Part shown: positions 43,380 through 56,282 of the stretch, one piece after another
How the letters are laid out: every line of letters starts with the position of its first letter
How positions within the stretch are numbered: the stretch's first letter is position 1
Source: Carettochelys insculpta
Lineage: Eukaryota; Chordata; Testudines; Carettochelyidae
Assembly: GCF_033958435.1 (NCBI RefSeq)
Contig: NC_134137.1
Location: forward strand, 318,183,501 to 318,247,500
DNA: 64,000 bases
Direction of reading: 5' to 3'
The notes under the pieces: model-generated
What the model was told of the DNA's origin: nothing
What the model saw: only the letters and a program-made list of their open reading frames with translations
Databases searched by the model: none
Position numbers and translations under genes: made by a program

Positions 43380-44690
43380 GTTTCACTTAAAGTCCGAGCT
43401 CTGAAAGACAAGGGATTCTCTGAGAATCTTAGCTTTCACTGAAATAAATTATCTTGTACATCTCAATGGTTGCATAGAAAGGCTTGAAAGTGTGAGCCTA
43501 CCACACACTAACAGTTCCAAACTCAAGAGATTGAGTGCCCTTAGGATTGGCATTCCTGTTTCTGTGTTCTTATATTAGGTCAATATACATATAATCCTTC
43601 TGTCAGGGTGTCATCCATACTGAGGTTTAAGTTTCTAGAGGCACCATCTGCAAATTTAAACAGACACCAAGTTGAGCCCCCACCCACACACACTATATAT
43701 GTAATCCTGAGGCATTAGTTCCCCCCTTGTGAGTTCTGAGTCCAGAGGTTTAAAACAATGATAATGTTACTGGAAGGACAGCTGGGAGGAAAGGGGTAAA
43801 AATAATTAACTTGGGAAAGCTTAACAATTAATAAACAATATTGAGTAGGTAAACCTGTCTAGGATGTGTTAGCTCTAGTCATGATCTACATCCTTCTCCT
43901 GATACAGTGAATGCCTAATACATTCTAGCAGCTATTTCCCCTCTTCCCAACTCTCCACTCACTGATTGTTGTCCAGGGATTGAGGAATCCAAGGCAGATC
44001 AGTTTCCACCCTCTGAGGAAAATCCTGCTTGGGTTGCTCTAGGGGCTCTAATACCCAAGTCACTTGAAGGGATTTCAGGCTTGATTGCACTGAGGCCAGA
44101 GTCGCTGAGGGAAGTTGCTTTTCTCTGTAGTTTCAGTGCAACCCACCTCAGTAATCTCAGGTGCCTCAGCTCAACTCTGCCCATCACCTCAGTTTATCTC
44201 TACCCATCATCTCCAAGCTGCCTTGGTGCAGGTCTGTCCACCATTTCAAACCCATTCTTTGTCTTAAAGCTGCCTGTGTGCTGAGTCATCAGAAGGAAAT
44301 GATTGGTTTACGTAAGACCCCTGAGTCCTGGCCACCAGAGAAGCAAACTCAGCTGAAAGAAACCTTTGGTCTGCTACCAGCTTTCTTGTGTATGTAACTG
44401 CATGTGACTGCAGTACCTGGGCAGGGTGACACCTCATGGCAAGTGTGTTTAGTACAGTCTTTACATTTCCCAGCAAGAATAATAGCACTTTATTGCTCCC
44501 CAATTCAAAACTTAACTGCATTTTAGCCATATTTCCCGCAACTGTCACATAATTGAAATGCATTTGAGCCCTGGCCCCTTCAGTCATTTCTCAACAGGTG
44601 CCGGTCAAGGGTTCCCTTCCCTGTGGAGCCCTGTCAGTCTAGAATTCCCAGGGAACTGTAAGGCACTCTTCTCTCTCTTTACCAACTGCT
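43380..44690. other. Intergenic; possible old LTR-like unit 43600-44440
   Basis: TGTCAGGGTGTCATCC near 43602 and GGGCAGGGTGACACCTC near 44427 are partly inverted copies that could bound an old element of about 830 bp. No coding motif was recognised. Confidence 0.3.
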
Positions 44691-44694
44691 GGCT

Positions 44695-44930
44695 CGCCAA
44701 CAGGGGGAGAGCAAAGGGAGCAATTGCCCTGGGGCCTGGTGATGCAAAGGGACCTGGAGCTCCTGGCCACCATTTCTGCTACCGCAGCAGTGGAGCAGCC
44801 GGAGCTCCAGGCCTCTTTGAATTGCCACATGGCTCTGAGGGCAGCAGGAGTGGGAGGGGCAGCATGCCATGGTCTGGGCAGCACTAAAAGGTTGATTGCC
44901 TGAGGTCCCACCCCTTCTGGGGCACAGAGA
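44695..44930 (+). repeat. Diverged copy of the unnamed repeat at 49503 and 63236
   Basis: The words GAGAGCAAAGGGAGCAATTG CCCTGGGGCC, TGAATTGCCA and GGTTGATTGCCTGAGGTCCC follow the same order as in 49620-49800 (GGGCAAAGGGGGCAG..., GAAGTGCCA, GCTCACTGCCCTAGGCCCC). Confidence 0.45.
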
Positions 44931-44934
44931 TGCC

Positions 44935-46205
44935 ACCCCACACCCTTTACCCTGTAGTCCACTGACCAACGGTTAATAATGACCTATTTTCTCTCTGGGG
45001 CTTCAGGGCCCATATAAAGCCAACTGATGATTCCAAATGGGTAAACACCTTGTTAACAGGAGAAAGATCTGAAGAAAATGTTTCTGTTCCCAGCTGTTTG
45101 CAAGGAGGAGCAATATCCAAGCATTAACACGTGACTAGAGCTAATACAACAAATAGGTACTAGAATTGCCCATGTGGCTAGTACTACAATTTTCAAATTC
45201 AATAGAAGATGATGATTCTGAACTGACACTTTACTTTGAGTTGCTTTTGTAATTATTTTGTCTTAACATTATTTACCTGAGCGTTCATTTTCTAATTTAT
45301 TGTTCAATGCAAAAAGGAGCATTTTGTTGACATGGTGAGGCCTAAAAGGAGACTTTCAGCTCAATAGCACATCAATGAATACATTCATATTTACGGAGTT
45401 CTACAGATTATTTTGTTCTCAATATGCCCACTGTTAAAAGTACCTTCAAATTAATTAAATTTTAATATGCTTTAAACAATACACATTTGCATATAATGAA
45501 GAATATAGTGAATGTTTTATAAAAAGTAGGTATTTCAGATGCTAATTAGATGTTTTATAGATTTTTCCCCAGTTCATTGACATCAAAACATACTCTAAGA
45601 ATGAACTAATTAAATATAAAATATCTGCTGTTCATACTCGCCAGTTACTAATTTGCTTTTCTTTTATTCTGCACTATTCTAGGACTGAGCTAGCTGCTAG
45701 AGTTGGACACTGAGGAAAGAGCAAGTTGAAACATGCTTTCTGTTTTCTGAGAACTTCAAACCAAGCAAATTTTGTTTCATTCAAAAGTGCACTGAATTTT
45801 GTTGGTTTCACAACAGTGATTTTCTTCTCCCTGTCTGTCCCTTTTTTCCCACTTTGGAAAAGGCCAAGAAGAGAAGTCTAAAATGGAAAGGGAAATATTT
45901 CAGGGCTGGTAACTGGTAACAGGGAATGGATTACTTGATGCTTACCTGTACTGTTCATTCCCTCTGGGGCAGCTGGCACTGGTCACTGTTGTCAGACAGG
46001 ATTCTTGGCTGGGTGGTCCTTTGGTTTGACCTAGTGTGACCATTCATATGGTCTTAATGTCAGAATCTAAACAAATCTATGAAAAAAATCATTATGATTA
46101 AAAGCCCATGTTTTTACCTTCCCCACAAAATATTGACAGAAACCCCTCTAAAGGATGTAATTTAGGGCCAGATCCTCAGCTGGTGTAAATGATTGAAGTC
46201 AGTGG
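44935..46205. other. Intergenic AT-rich sequence
   Basis: Nothing recognised; no tandem array and no TIR pair. Confidence 0.5.
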
Positions 46206-46218
46206 AGTTATGCTCTAG

Positions 46219-46581
46219 CCCTGGGGGGGTCCAAACGTTTGCCACATAGGACACCTCTTGGCTCTTGGAACCTTTAAACGCAGTTCCTCCTGAGTGCTGC
46301 ACATGGGGAGTGCCGTCTGCCTGCATTGCGTGTGTGTCTCACCGCTTGGTAGGAAATGCATGTGGTGGCCCTGGCAGCAGCCCTGATTGCTGTGGTGAAT
46401 CACCAGCACTGACTTAGAATGGAGGGGCCGGGGGTGCCTGCTCTGGTGGAGCAGAAGATCATTTATTTAGGGGGCCTGACTGGGAGGGAAGGCATTTATT
46501 TAGAGTAAGGGGGAAATGTGGTGAATATGGAAAGATGACAACCACTTGTTTGGTGATCTTTGAATTTCTATTGGATACCAT
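46219..46581. mobile_element. hAT-type MITE, 363 bp
   Basis: The element is flanked by a perfect 8-bp direct repeat TGCTCTAG (46211-46218 and 46582-46589), the length typical of hAT elements. The ends CCCTGGGGGGGTCCAAACG and TATTGGATACCATT are weak inverted repeats of a CAGTGGTTCCAA-like hAT terminus. No transposase. Confidence 0.65.
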
Positions 46582-46591
46582 TGCTCTAGGC

Positions 46592-47985
46592 CTTAGTGCC
46601 CAATGTTTACATGGAGCAGGATAGACTCATAGATAAAACAAACACCCGGATGACAAGGCTCAAGAGCTTGTCAAAACTGACACAATATTCAGGATAGGTA
46701 GTAACAGCAACCATTCTGTTCTGGGAGATTGGCTAAATGCTCCCTTTGGATCAGTCCAGAATGTTCTGAGCAGGGTCTGAGAGCTGAACTCTCAGAGATC
46801 ACTGAAATTGCTGCTCTAATAAAGGAAAATGGCACAGCTATAATCTACAAATGCAGTTTTGCTTCAGTTTTGACTTGCTCCACTTCCAGTGCTTCTTTAG
46901 GATGTATAAAAGTGACAGTTTCTTGCAGAGCAGCAGCAACAGAGGGAAAACAATGTGGCATTATGAAACTGAGGTGGAGATAAGATCTTGGCAATAGATT
47001 GTTGGTGACAAATTGTCCTGCCTCATTAGTACAGGTTGGAAAACCACTCTGTGCAAAACATATGCTTACTGTATGTTCCAAACCATGAAATGGCAGATGA
47101 AGCCCTTGTGCAGCATAGAAGATGAAGATATTTTTTGATGAATCCAACCCTTGGTTGCCAATTCTGTTCCAAGACAGCTTACGGGAGCTTGTTTGAATCT
47201 AAGTGAACAGCTTGCAGCATTTCCCAAAAGTACAAAAGACAAAGTACAGTATTAGGCTTCTTGGCTAAATGAAAGAGGTTAGCTACATTAAGGCAGAGTG
47301 GACATGAGAGACCTCTAAATCTGGCAGATTTCAGCACTAATCTGACAGTATAGATAGAGGTACAATACCTGAACAAATCACTGAGTGGTTTATGCTTTCT
47401 TCATCAAAGGAGATGCTGCCTCTGAGACCAGCATATAACAAATAAAGGGTTAAGACTCTTGATGGAGATTAAGCATTTACTTGCAAGCAACAAACCTACT
47501 AACATTAATTAGTTTGGGCTTTTCTTTAATAATGCTGCTCTACTATTTAATTTATCCTTGTTCTACTGCAGCTTAAAGAACACCGAAAGGCCTAGATATT
47601 ACTATCCACATGCTGAAGCGAAGCAGGGGACCAAGCAACATTTGTAACAGTGAACCAAGATGAGAAATTTATAGTAGCAGTAACAATATCACGTTTGCCC
47701 TTAAAATGGCCTGTCACAAAACTTGCACCTCATCCTGTCACCATCTTCCGCAGTTTCCACAGTTGGTTGTACCTTAGTGTCCTTCTCTGCTAGTGCAGAA
47801 GCTTAACTGAGCAGGTGGCTATATTAGGAAATCTCCGCTATTCCTAAGGTAAATAAAAAGTCCAAACGAACAATAGCTCCCACCAGCTTTTGTTTACTCT
47901 CTAATGCATTCCTACAACCTTCCCTCAGAAGACGCAGCCCTGAGTTACAGCTCAGTGCATATACAGAGCACTTTGAAGGCCCCTC
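46592..47985. other. Intergenic, nothing recognised
   Basis: No supported gene. The frames 46729-46983 and 46845-47147 overlap on opposite strands and have no motif. Confidence 0.45.
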
Positions 47986-47990
47986 TCTAA

Positions 47991-48330
47991 GGCTACATCT
48001 ACAGTACAGAGATCTTTTGAAAGAAGCCCTTCTGGAAGATCTCTTGTGCAAGATCTTCTTTTGAAAGTGCACATCCACACACACAGAAAAGCAGATCAAA
48101 AGAGTGATCTGCTCTTTTGAAAGAGAACATCCACATAGCCCCACCTCTTTCAGCAAAACAGGCCAGAGACTGAAAAATCAGAAGCCATGAGGATTGCTCT
48201 TTTGGGAAAAAAAAAAGGACCCATACAGCATCTACACATTTTCTTTCAAAAGAAGCTTTCGAAAGAAGGCTGTCTTCCTGAAATAGGAGCAGAAGAATGA
48301 TTTCAAAAGGAGCACCATATTCATTTGATT
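47991..48330. mobile_element. TIR/foldback element of the tribe, right end unclear
   Basis: The left end GGCTACATCTACAGTACAGAG is clear and is preceded by TAA. Arms carry CTTTTGAAAGAAG and CTCTTTTGAAAGAG words in both orientations, most similar to 27931-28221. A second terminus-like word GGCTATGTACAGAC at 48398 is in the same, not the inverted, orientation, so the right boundary is uncertain. Confidence 0.5.
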
Positions 48331-48334
48331 TAGT

Positions 48335-49500
48335 TTTGAAAGAACACACAGAGATGGGGAACTAATAGGCACTTTTTTCTGGCTGAAAGAATGTGTGGCT
48401 ATGTACAGACAACCTCCATTCAGGCCTATTCTGGTGGTGTTGAATTTGCATATGAATTCCAGCAGTTTTGCATTGCACCTAGTTTTGATTTTTTTTTTTT
48501 TTTGGCCTAAGAATGGCAACTTTGAAGTCAGTAATTGTGTGTCCTTGGAGGTTCAGGGGCTCCCCTGCCCCACTGATTTTTGTATGTTACTATTCTTGGT
48601 ATCTTCTTTATGTCCCTTTATTCTTTTGCATGCAGATGGTCTGCTATGTCCAAAGTACATGGTAGAGGGGCGTTGCTGGCACATGTCACATTAGCATATG
48701 TGGAAGGGAACTGAGTTACTGAAATCCTCAAACCACGTTTTAAGGCTTCAGTTCACACAGTACCAATAATTTACATTAGTTTAAACCTGTAAATGACCCA
48801 AGCTAAGGAGGAAGGTTAAAACAAAAAAACAAAACAAAACCTCTTTCAATCTGATCTTGGGGGAATTACTTCCCAATGCTAAGTATGAAAGTCAGTTGGA
48901 CCCTGGTCATTTTGGCTAGATCCAATAGCCAGACACATGGGAAAATTCTCTGTACTAACTTGGAGCCTCCCCCCTCCACCACACATCTACTGGCCCCTCA
49001 GTGACCATCAAGGACGTTTACTACAAGCAGAGAAATTGGCTACATGCCATACTAGGCAATCTCATCCTATCATCTCTTCCACAAATCTACCAAAGTCAGC
49101 TTTGAAGACAGTTTTTTTGCCACCACTGCTCCCTTTAAACTGCATTTTGGAGGCACAGCAGGGAGACCATAAGTAATTGATTCTGGAGCAAGCCATGCAG
49201 GTGGAGGGAGGGGATAAAGAGGATATGGAAACACTCATCATGAGTGCCATCCTAAGAAGTAAATGGTAGGGGGCAGAATTTCCATGAATCACTTGTCTTT
49301 CTTCAGTTGCTACCTACAGTCCTCTGGGTAGTCATTCTCCTCCAGGTTCACTACAGTAGTTTTGTGATCACTTCCTAACTCTTGCATGTTTTTCTCTGCA
49401 AGGAAAGCATTTGGCTCAAGATAATAAAACCCTCCTATTATTATTATTAGTATTATGCATTCATTATAAGAGTATCTGATGTATGATTTCATGTTCATAT
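48335..49500. other. Intergenic, nothing recognised
   Basis: Contains poly-T near 48490 and an (A/C)-rich AAAACAAAACAAAAC tract near 48825. No gene. Confidence 0.45.
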
Positions 49501-49502
49501 AA

Positions 49503-49835
49503 AGCTCAAGTGTTAAACATTACACACCCTTTTCAAAAAGTAGATTCTCCCATTTAATAGAGGCTAGTTCCCATAACACAATGATATTTTAGCTGGAAAG
49601 GCAGTATGTTCTGTGGGAGACAGCAGGCCCACCAGTTGTGGAGGGCAAAGGGGGCAGTTTCCTGGGCCCCCTTTGAAGTGCCATGGCAGTGCTGCTCTGG
49701 CTGTGCACAGCTATGAAGGAGTGTGGGGTGGTGGGGTCAGTCCTGTGGTCCAGGCAGTGCTGAGGGCTCACTGCCCTAGGCCCCACAGCTTCTGCTCCTG
49801 GCCCCAGCCCTTCCAGGACGCAAATTCCAGCCCCC
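49503..49835 (+). repeat. Unnamed interspersed repeat, copy 1 (about 330 bp)
   Basis: Read from AGCTCAAGTGTTAAACATTA through TATTTTAGCTGGAAAGGCAG and CCACCAGTTGTGGAGGGCAA to GCCCCAGCCCTTCCAGGAC, it matches the reverse complement of 63236-63584 along its whole length. It is probably a non-autonomous DNA element, but I cannot see clear TIRs. A diverged relative is at 44695-44930. Confidence 0.7.
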
Positions 49836-49839
49836 TTCC

Positions 49840-52708
49840 TACCTTGCCCAAGGGCCTGTGGCACCTGTCAGCCCCACTGGGTGACAGCATTGACTAATGA
49901 AGGATATCTGGGTTCTAAATCCTGGTCTGTTGCATACAACATGAAGGATCAGATTCTACTGCTCTTCTTCACACTGAATAGTACCTTAGTTTTGTCCATA
50001 AGTGGTCCCACTGCTTTCATGTACAGAATAAGGTACTAGTCAATGTGAAGTTATAGGAAAGGGGGCTTTAATCTCTCTCTCATTTGGCTTCACTTTCTCA
50101 TTCGTAAATGAAAGACAATATTCTTAGCCCTCCCTTTCCAAGTATCTTTGAGATCCTTAGATTCTGAATTTCATTGTGGTTTGAAACAATATTACTGAAA
50201 AACAAAATATACAAAATATAAACTTGCAAATCCATTATAATGAATGCATGACCCACTATAAATTACTAGGTTTTATGAATTTGAGATTAAATGAATAAAA
50301 ATGAAGATGAACAAGGTATATTTTTGCTCTTGTTTAATTCAGTTCTGATTTATCTTATCTCAACCTATTTATGTGAATTCTAAACTGGGACCAGATTTTA
50401 ATAGCTGCACATTGAAAGGTACTTTAAATTAACAACCTTTGACCTCTGTGGAATGAATTGTGTAGTAAGAAATTATTTGGTATAATTAAGAGAATCAGAA
50501 TCAGACCAGTAGTATTTACTATCATGCATTATATATTTTGCAGAGGTAATGAAGTCTTTGTGGTATGAAACCTCATTAAATACTAATATTAAATCTTTTT
50601 TTAGAAGTGGAAATCACCAATTTGGAGCAAAGTACTGTGTGCATAAATGTAAGAAGTACAGATTAGCGATAGCCTCAGTTTAGCTCATACTAAATTAATG
50701 ACTTCAGAGAACACTGACGATATAAAATGCTAGGTAGGTGCTAAATAATGTTTTCTTTCCTATAATATTTGTTATCAAGATGATGTACTTAGCCTTAGTT
50801 CTGGTTTTGTTTTTCTTTTTCTTCTATTAAGAACTGAATTTAGAAAGAAATGCAACCTTCTTTCCAAGCTTTCCATATCTTCATGGATAAATTTCTGTCT
50901 ACCAAGGCAATGGAAAATGAATTTGTGTAATGACTCACAAAATATGAGGCTAAATATTTTTCTGAATTAAAAAAATAGTCATATTCATCCTCACATTCCT
51001 GTTCATTCCCAAACTTTTGTTTTTCTTTTTATTTTTTCATCCTAAGAATATTTCAAATGCTTCTTCACTCAGCTCCATGGATTGGTTATGCAACATGTTT
51101 AAGCCATATCAAACAAGCATCTCCTTGGGCAGATAATGACAATAGAATTCACAATTACCTTGGAGACTTTTTAAATTCTTTGAAGCTCACATAATTTAGC
51201 TACAGATTAGCTACTAGTCATGAACCTGTGACCTTCAAGTTGAGTGAATTAAATTAGCTTAATAAAAATATTAGCATCCCAAATGGATAGATCAGACACT
51301 CCATTTTTAACTCCTGTATTTCTATGGGAAACTTTTCTACTCAGCCTGGTGTCTTAAAGATCTGGTTTCCTCAGTGCCTGGGTTAACTAGATGATTTAGT
51401 ATCAACTCCCAACACACATCTTCTTTGTAAATCTTCAACAAAAAGTGTCATCTGGTGTATAACATTCCTACTAGAAACCACATTACACACCTGTGAAATA
51501 TTTATCGCTAAGATGTGTAAATAAAAATCATCAGAGTTAGTGGAACTTACAATTTAGTAACATGTAGCCCCTAAGACGTAGGAAATAATTCTTCCTCCAA
51601 ACATGTCAGGGTTATTGCATATTCTGTAACCCAGGCTTCTTCAAGTAAGAGGATCCGTTAAGCTCAGTTTCTTCATTTTCCACCCATGCAATCAGTACCA
51701 GGAAAGGTACATAAGAGTTTTGAGGTAAGGGATCTGTATTACTAAACAGGCATTTTTAGATACTTACGATGTCAGGCTGACATTTAGCTGATGGCAAAGA
51801 AATAAAAATAGTAAGTGCACTGCTTAAATAAATGTCATTTCAGAAGTAAACCAAGAAGTGAGAAAAGGTGCATTTGTGCTTAGCAGTGTCAACACTCTGA
51901 TCACAGTGAAGAATTTCATAAAGAACTTTTCTTACTGCAAAAGAAAGTCTTGCGAGGCACAGCAATTTTTTAAAAGGGCTAAAGGATTTTTGTTTCTTAA
52001 AGTATTCAAAAAAGTTTATTCTCATGTGAAATTTGCCTAAAGTTTATTCCTGAAAAGCATACAAAAATTGTTTCAACTTAGACTAAATAAAAACAAAATA
52101 AACCTAGTTTTTAAAACTTAGTTTTTCATCTTTAGCTCTCAAAGTGCTCTACAAAACTTCACCATCATTATCCATTATTATAGAAAACAACACTTTAAAA
52201 ATTAATTGAAATTAATGGGTGGCCCCTCTTTAGTGTTTACTTGAATTTTTAAGATATAAAAAGAAACTTGAAGGCCCCAACACCAAGTCATCTCTGTCTC
52301 ACCACATCAGAGGAACACCTAAATATATCAAACTAAGGTGTTATTGGGGGGAGGAGGAGGAATATACAAACTTTCTTTATCCAGAGTTAAATAAATCAAC
52401 AAAATCAAAACATTGACGTTTTCCAATACTGAAAATAAAGACTGCTTTTGTTTTGTTCAGACTGGTTATTTTGTTTAAGGTAATTAGCAATACAAATGTT
52501 TATAATGGGTGTTCGACTGTCCGTTTAAATATTGACGAGTTAGGGTTTTTATGACTTGCATTTATAATAATGTGTTTCATATAAGTACGCAATACTTTCA
52601 GGCACAGATAAAATGAGAGAATGGTCATCCGCAGCCAGCAGGAGCTACAAGCATCAGTACTGTGGCTACACAAGTAAATAAAGTGTCAGCGGCCTACCAA
52701 AGGCTAAC
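49840..52708. other. Intergenic AT-rich sequence, the longest repeat-poor stretch
   Basis: Nearly 2.9 kb without recognised mobile elements or reading frames. It could be unique DNA, but no conserved element can be claimed without comparison. Confidence 0.5.
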
Positions 52709-52711
52709 CTG

Positions 52712-53021
52712 AGCTATGTCTACACAGTGGGCTCTATTCTGGGGATACCAAAGTATCCTGAAATAGCTGTTCAAGTCTATACAAAGTGCTGGTTGACTTG
52801 GCACGGTTTTTGTGATGATATTGGAGCATCCCTGTAAACCTCAATAGAGGAGGAGTACAGCGATGCCTCAAAATAGGGCTTTATTTATACAAGTGGCATC
52901 ATTTAGACAGCACCACATGCCAAAATAACCTATTTTGAAATCACTTGAAATAAGCTACACACTTTGCATAGTGTAAATTGCATAGCTTATTTTGCGATTA
53001 GTGCACCATGTAAGCATAGCC
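52712..53021. mobile_element. TIR MITE of the tribe, 310 bp
   Basis: The ends are AGCTATGTCTACACAGTGGG and GCACCATGTAAGCATAGCC, flanked by CTG on both sides (52709-52711 and 53022-53024). Inverted words include ATCCTGAAATAGCT on the left and AAATAAGCTAC / AGCTTATTTTGC on the right. More diverged than families A and E. Confidence 0.7.
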
Positions 53022-53024
53022 CTG

Positions 53025-53486
53025 GTGAACTGCATTTGGTCTGTGAGCTGCTTATTGTCCACCCTTATGCTAAACACGGCTCCACTTTGTATTTAGTTGT
53101 GAATAAATTTCTCAGACATGAAGAAGAGCATGATGAAGATTTGTCTCTCTCATTAACAAAAGTTATTTAAAAGTTTCTTATTAAAAATTAACAAAGGTCA
53201 TCAAACAAAAAGTATTATCTCACTTATCCAATCTCTCTACTATCCTGAGACAGTAAACATTGCATATATGTTAAACACACATTTCAAATGTATTTTATAC
53301 ATAACAATGCAAGTATTTACCTTAGCACTTCACTAAATTTGCCTGGATTACAAGATTAAAATGCCTGTAGCATTTACCCTGAACTACCTTTGTATGAAAC
53401 GAAATAGAATTTTTCACATGATGAGAAGTTTGCGATTAATTTTTGATGTAATTGCTGAATCTGCCATGGGGCCAAGGCAGTATCTC
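53025..53486. other. Intergenic, nothing recognised
   Basis: AT-rich spacer between two MITEs. Confidence 0.5.
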
Positions 53487-53489
53487 TTT

Positions 53490-53832
53490 GGCCGTTTCTA
53501 CACAGGCCACTTTCCTCAAAAGTGGCGTGGTAATACATGGCCTGAAATATGCCAGTGAGGCACGGATGCAAATTCCCCACACCTCATTAGCATACAGTCA
53601 CATGATTTGGAGTCTGGAAGAACGTTCTTCCGGACTCCAAAACGCCGTGTAGAAGCGCAGCCCCGGAGGAGCTTCCGGAAGGAAGTCCTTCTTCTGGAAG
53701 CCCCTTCTTCCCAATAATTTTGGGACCATATGCTAATGAGGCACGGGGAATTTGCATCTGCACCTCATTAGGATATTTCAGGCCATGTATTACCATGCCA
53801 TTTTCGAAGACAGTGGCCTGTGTAGAAACAGC
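53490..53832. mobile_element. Foldback MITE, family D (copy with shorter centre)
   Basis: The ends are GGCCGTTTCTACACAGGCCAC and GTGGCCTGTGTAGAAACAGC, flanked by TTT on both sides (53487-53489 and 53833-53835). It shares TTTGGAGTCTGGAAGAACG, TTCCGGAAGGAAGTCC and TGCAAATTCCCC blocks with 16547-16993; part of the right arm is deleted (343 versus about 450 bp). Confidence 0.8.
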
Positions 53833-53837
53833 TTTTG

Positions 53838-54258
53838 AGTTTCAGTCAGTGATGTTCCTGAGACCTGGATAAACTATTTGTTTTCTGAACATTGCAATTT
53901 CAGGACAACCAAAATTATTTCAGAAAAGTCTAAAGATTTTGTTTTCACAATGTTTATAACAAAATGTTTCAACGGATCATTTTAACATTTAGCTAAAATA
54001 CACAAAGATACGCAAAAGGGCAAAAATACCCTCCCAAAACAAAACAATATGTAAAAAAAGAAAACTAGTTTGAGCTCAACAAAAGAAAAGGTTTTGTTTT
54101 GTTTTCTGAACCAAAACCAAAAATGGAATGATTTCTGTTTTGGATCAACTCAAAACAATTTGTTTTACCAGCTAAGTTATTAAACTAAAATGCTCAACTC
54201 AATGATCAGTGAAGTTCTGGAAACACAAGCCATAACTTTTATGATGAGTTCATGTTAC
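53838..54258. other. Intergenic, A-rich
   Basis: AT-rich sequence with several AAAACAAAA and GTTTTGTTTTG words; nothing else recognised. Confidence 0.5.
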
Positions 54259-54261
54259 ACT

Positions 54262-55044
54262 GGTTAGGGTTACACTAGAATGTCCACACACAAAATGGCT
54301 GCATCTACACTTGCATTCCTCTTTCGAAAGAGGCATGCAAATTAGTGAAATCAAAAATGCAAATGAAGTGCAGATTTACATATCTAGCACCTCATTTGCT
54401 ATTCTTCTTTCAAAAGATCTCTTCTCAAAAGAAGAAAAGCAGTGGAGACACTGCTTTTTCGAAGGTAAACCCCATCTTCAAAAAAGCCCTTCTTCCCTTT
54501 TTTTATGGGTAGAAAGATTCTTTCAAAGATGGGGTTTACTTTCGAAAAAGTAGCGTCTATGCTACTTTTCTTCTTACAAAAGAAGAATATGCAAATGAGA
54601 TGCCAGACATGCAAATCTGTACCTCATTTGCATTTTCCATTTCCCTCATTTGATGCCTCTTTCAAAAGAGGAATGAGAGTGTAGATGGAGCCAATGTGTT
54701 TCGTTGACAGTTTGTCAACAAAACTCAGCACTTTTGACGACAGCGTTCTGCCTCTCAGCCATGAAGCATAACACTGCTGTAGACAGCAAAAAGCTGTATG
54801 GATGCTCTGGGGGACCTTCTTTCAATAGACAGAGCATCCAGAACCATGAGCAGCCCTGTCTGCTGTGCTTCCAGGTACTTGTTTTGTTGAGACAGCGTCT
54901 GGGCAGTCCAGCTGCTCTGTTGACATAGCAAAGTGCTCTTACAATTATCTTTGGTGTGTGGCCAAACTGCGGACAGAAGTTTTGTCAGCAAATCTCTTGC
55001 AACAGTGACTTCTGTCAACAGATTTCTGTAGTGTAACCCCAGCC
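54262..55044. mobile_element. TIR element, family B (copy 3), with nested foldback
   Basis: The left end GGTTAGGGTTACACTAGAATG and right end CTGTAGTGTAACCCCAGCC are inverted repeats flanked by ACT on both sides (54259-54261 and 55045-55047). Removing the family F element at 54297-54692 leaves a body of about 385 bp that matches 15119-15541 in inverted order, with CGTTGACAGTTTGTCAAC and TTCTGTCAACAG words. Confidence 0.8.
54297..54692. mobile_element. Foldback MITE, family F, complete monomer nested in family B
   Basis: The ends are GGCTGCATCTACACTTGCATTC and GAGTGTAGATGGAGCC, flanked by AAT on both sides (54294-54296 and 54693-54695). Arms mirror each other (CTCTTTCGAAAGAGG outside, AAAGTAAACCCCATCTTC inside) around a TTCCCTTTTTTTATGGG centre. 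This copy defines the monomer length for 37862-38877. Confidence 0.85.
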
Positions 55045-55049
55045 ACTTA

Positions 55050-56280
55050 GCTGGAGAAAGCTGGTGGTGAGTTAGTTAATTTTCAGCAGAGATAACCCTC
55101 CACATTTTCTAAGCGTAGGACACCACGTGTTGTCCAAGCAGCATTAGTGAAGACCCTACTTAAGACACTGTCACTTAATGTTGATGATGACCTTGCCAAT
55201 GACAATCCAGTATGATATATTCTGTTCTGGGAGAAATTTATTGAGATGATACTGGTGCAGCAGCAAGGAAAGTATCTGCTGAGTCAGAAGTCCTTAATAA
55301 TAATCAGTATTACTTTAGAACTGTGTTTTAAGTATCATATTGATCTTTCTCCTCTTCATTACTTTACAAGAAATCAGTCCATGCTGTATTGTGAGATTTG
55401 TCAGTTGCCTTTCAGATACAGAACTGAGTGGTGTTCCTGACATGACTGGAGTTCCCCAGCAGGAGTGAACTGATCTCCTTTGAAGACTAGTTGCTTTCTC
55501 TTCAAGTCAGAAGACCCAGAGGGTGAACATTTGTCCACTTCCAGAGCAATCTTTGGAGGGTTTTGCTCTGTGTTCCCACCCAAAAAAGGCCGATACCACA
55601 TGGTCAGTAGAACACTGGGGCATTTGTTAGAGATTCACGCTTGGAGATAGTTCTATATGGGGCTTCATTTTGAGAAACAACCAATGAGACAGCCATTGTT
55701 AGACATGCTGGCATATTGTGGACTTCAAGCAGCACTTTCACTTGGAGCAAGTTTGAGATCCATTGGTTGCCTGTGTTTGTTTTCACACTAAAGGGCCTAA
55801 ATGATTTTGGTCTGTACTTCCTCAGGCACTTCTCTCTACCCACCCCCACCCTCACCTGCCGTCCCTCCGTATTTCCATAGTTAATCAGCAAAGTTGCTCA
55901 GAGCCTGAGTTTACCCAACACAGGTGAGCCACACCTATGGGCAAATGTTTCTTTGTGAGTGCCTTTTGAACCTGAGCAAGACACATGCCAGATCTCACTC
56001 AAAAGCCTGCCCTGGCCTGCCAGTGCTGAGATTGATTTGTCTTCCATGCAAACTGCAAGGTCCTCCCTTTCACACAAGAGGTAGAGAAGATGGGGTATTT
56101 GAAAGCTGTGCTATCATGGATTTATGATTAGAGCAAAAATGAATTTTACCATTTTAGAGTAACATCAAGTTTTGTAAGCAAAGCTCAGAGAAAGAGATGA
56201 TGCTTCTAACATTCAAGTTCTTAAAGTGAAAATAGGAGCACATTTCCCTTCCCCCACTATTTCCCTGTATTGCTGGCTAG
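55050..56280. other. Intergenic, nothing recognised
   Basis: No supported gene or repeat. Confidence 0.45.
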
Positions 56281-56282
56281 AT

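Noticed and set aside
42876..43404. Pairs of near-identical reading frames on both strands (MTSLAAARRIQTG...) as genes
   Set aside because: They are the two arms of one palindromic MITE read in opposite directions.
48398..48430. Right terminus of the element starting at 47991
   Set aside because: GGCTATGTACAGAC is in direct, not inverted, orientation, so it cannot be the matching end; it may start another, undetected element.
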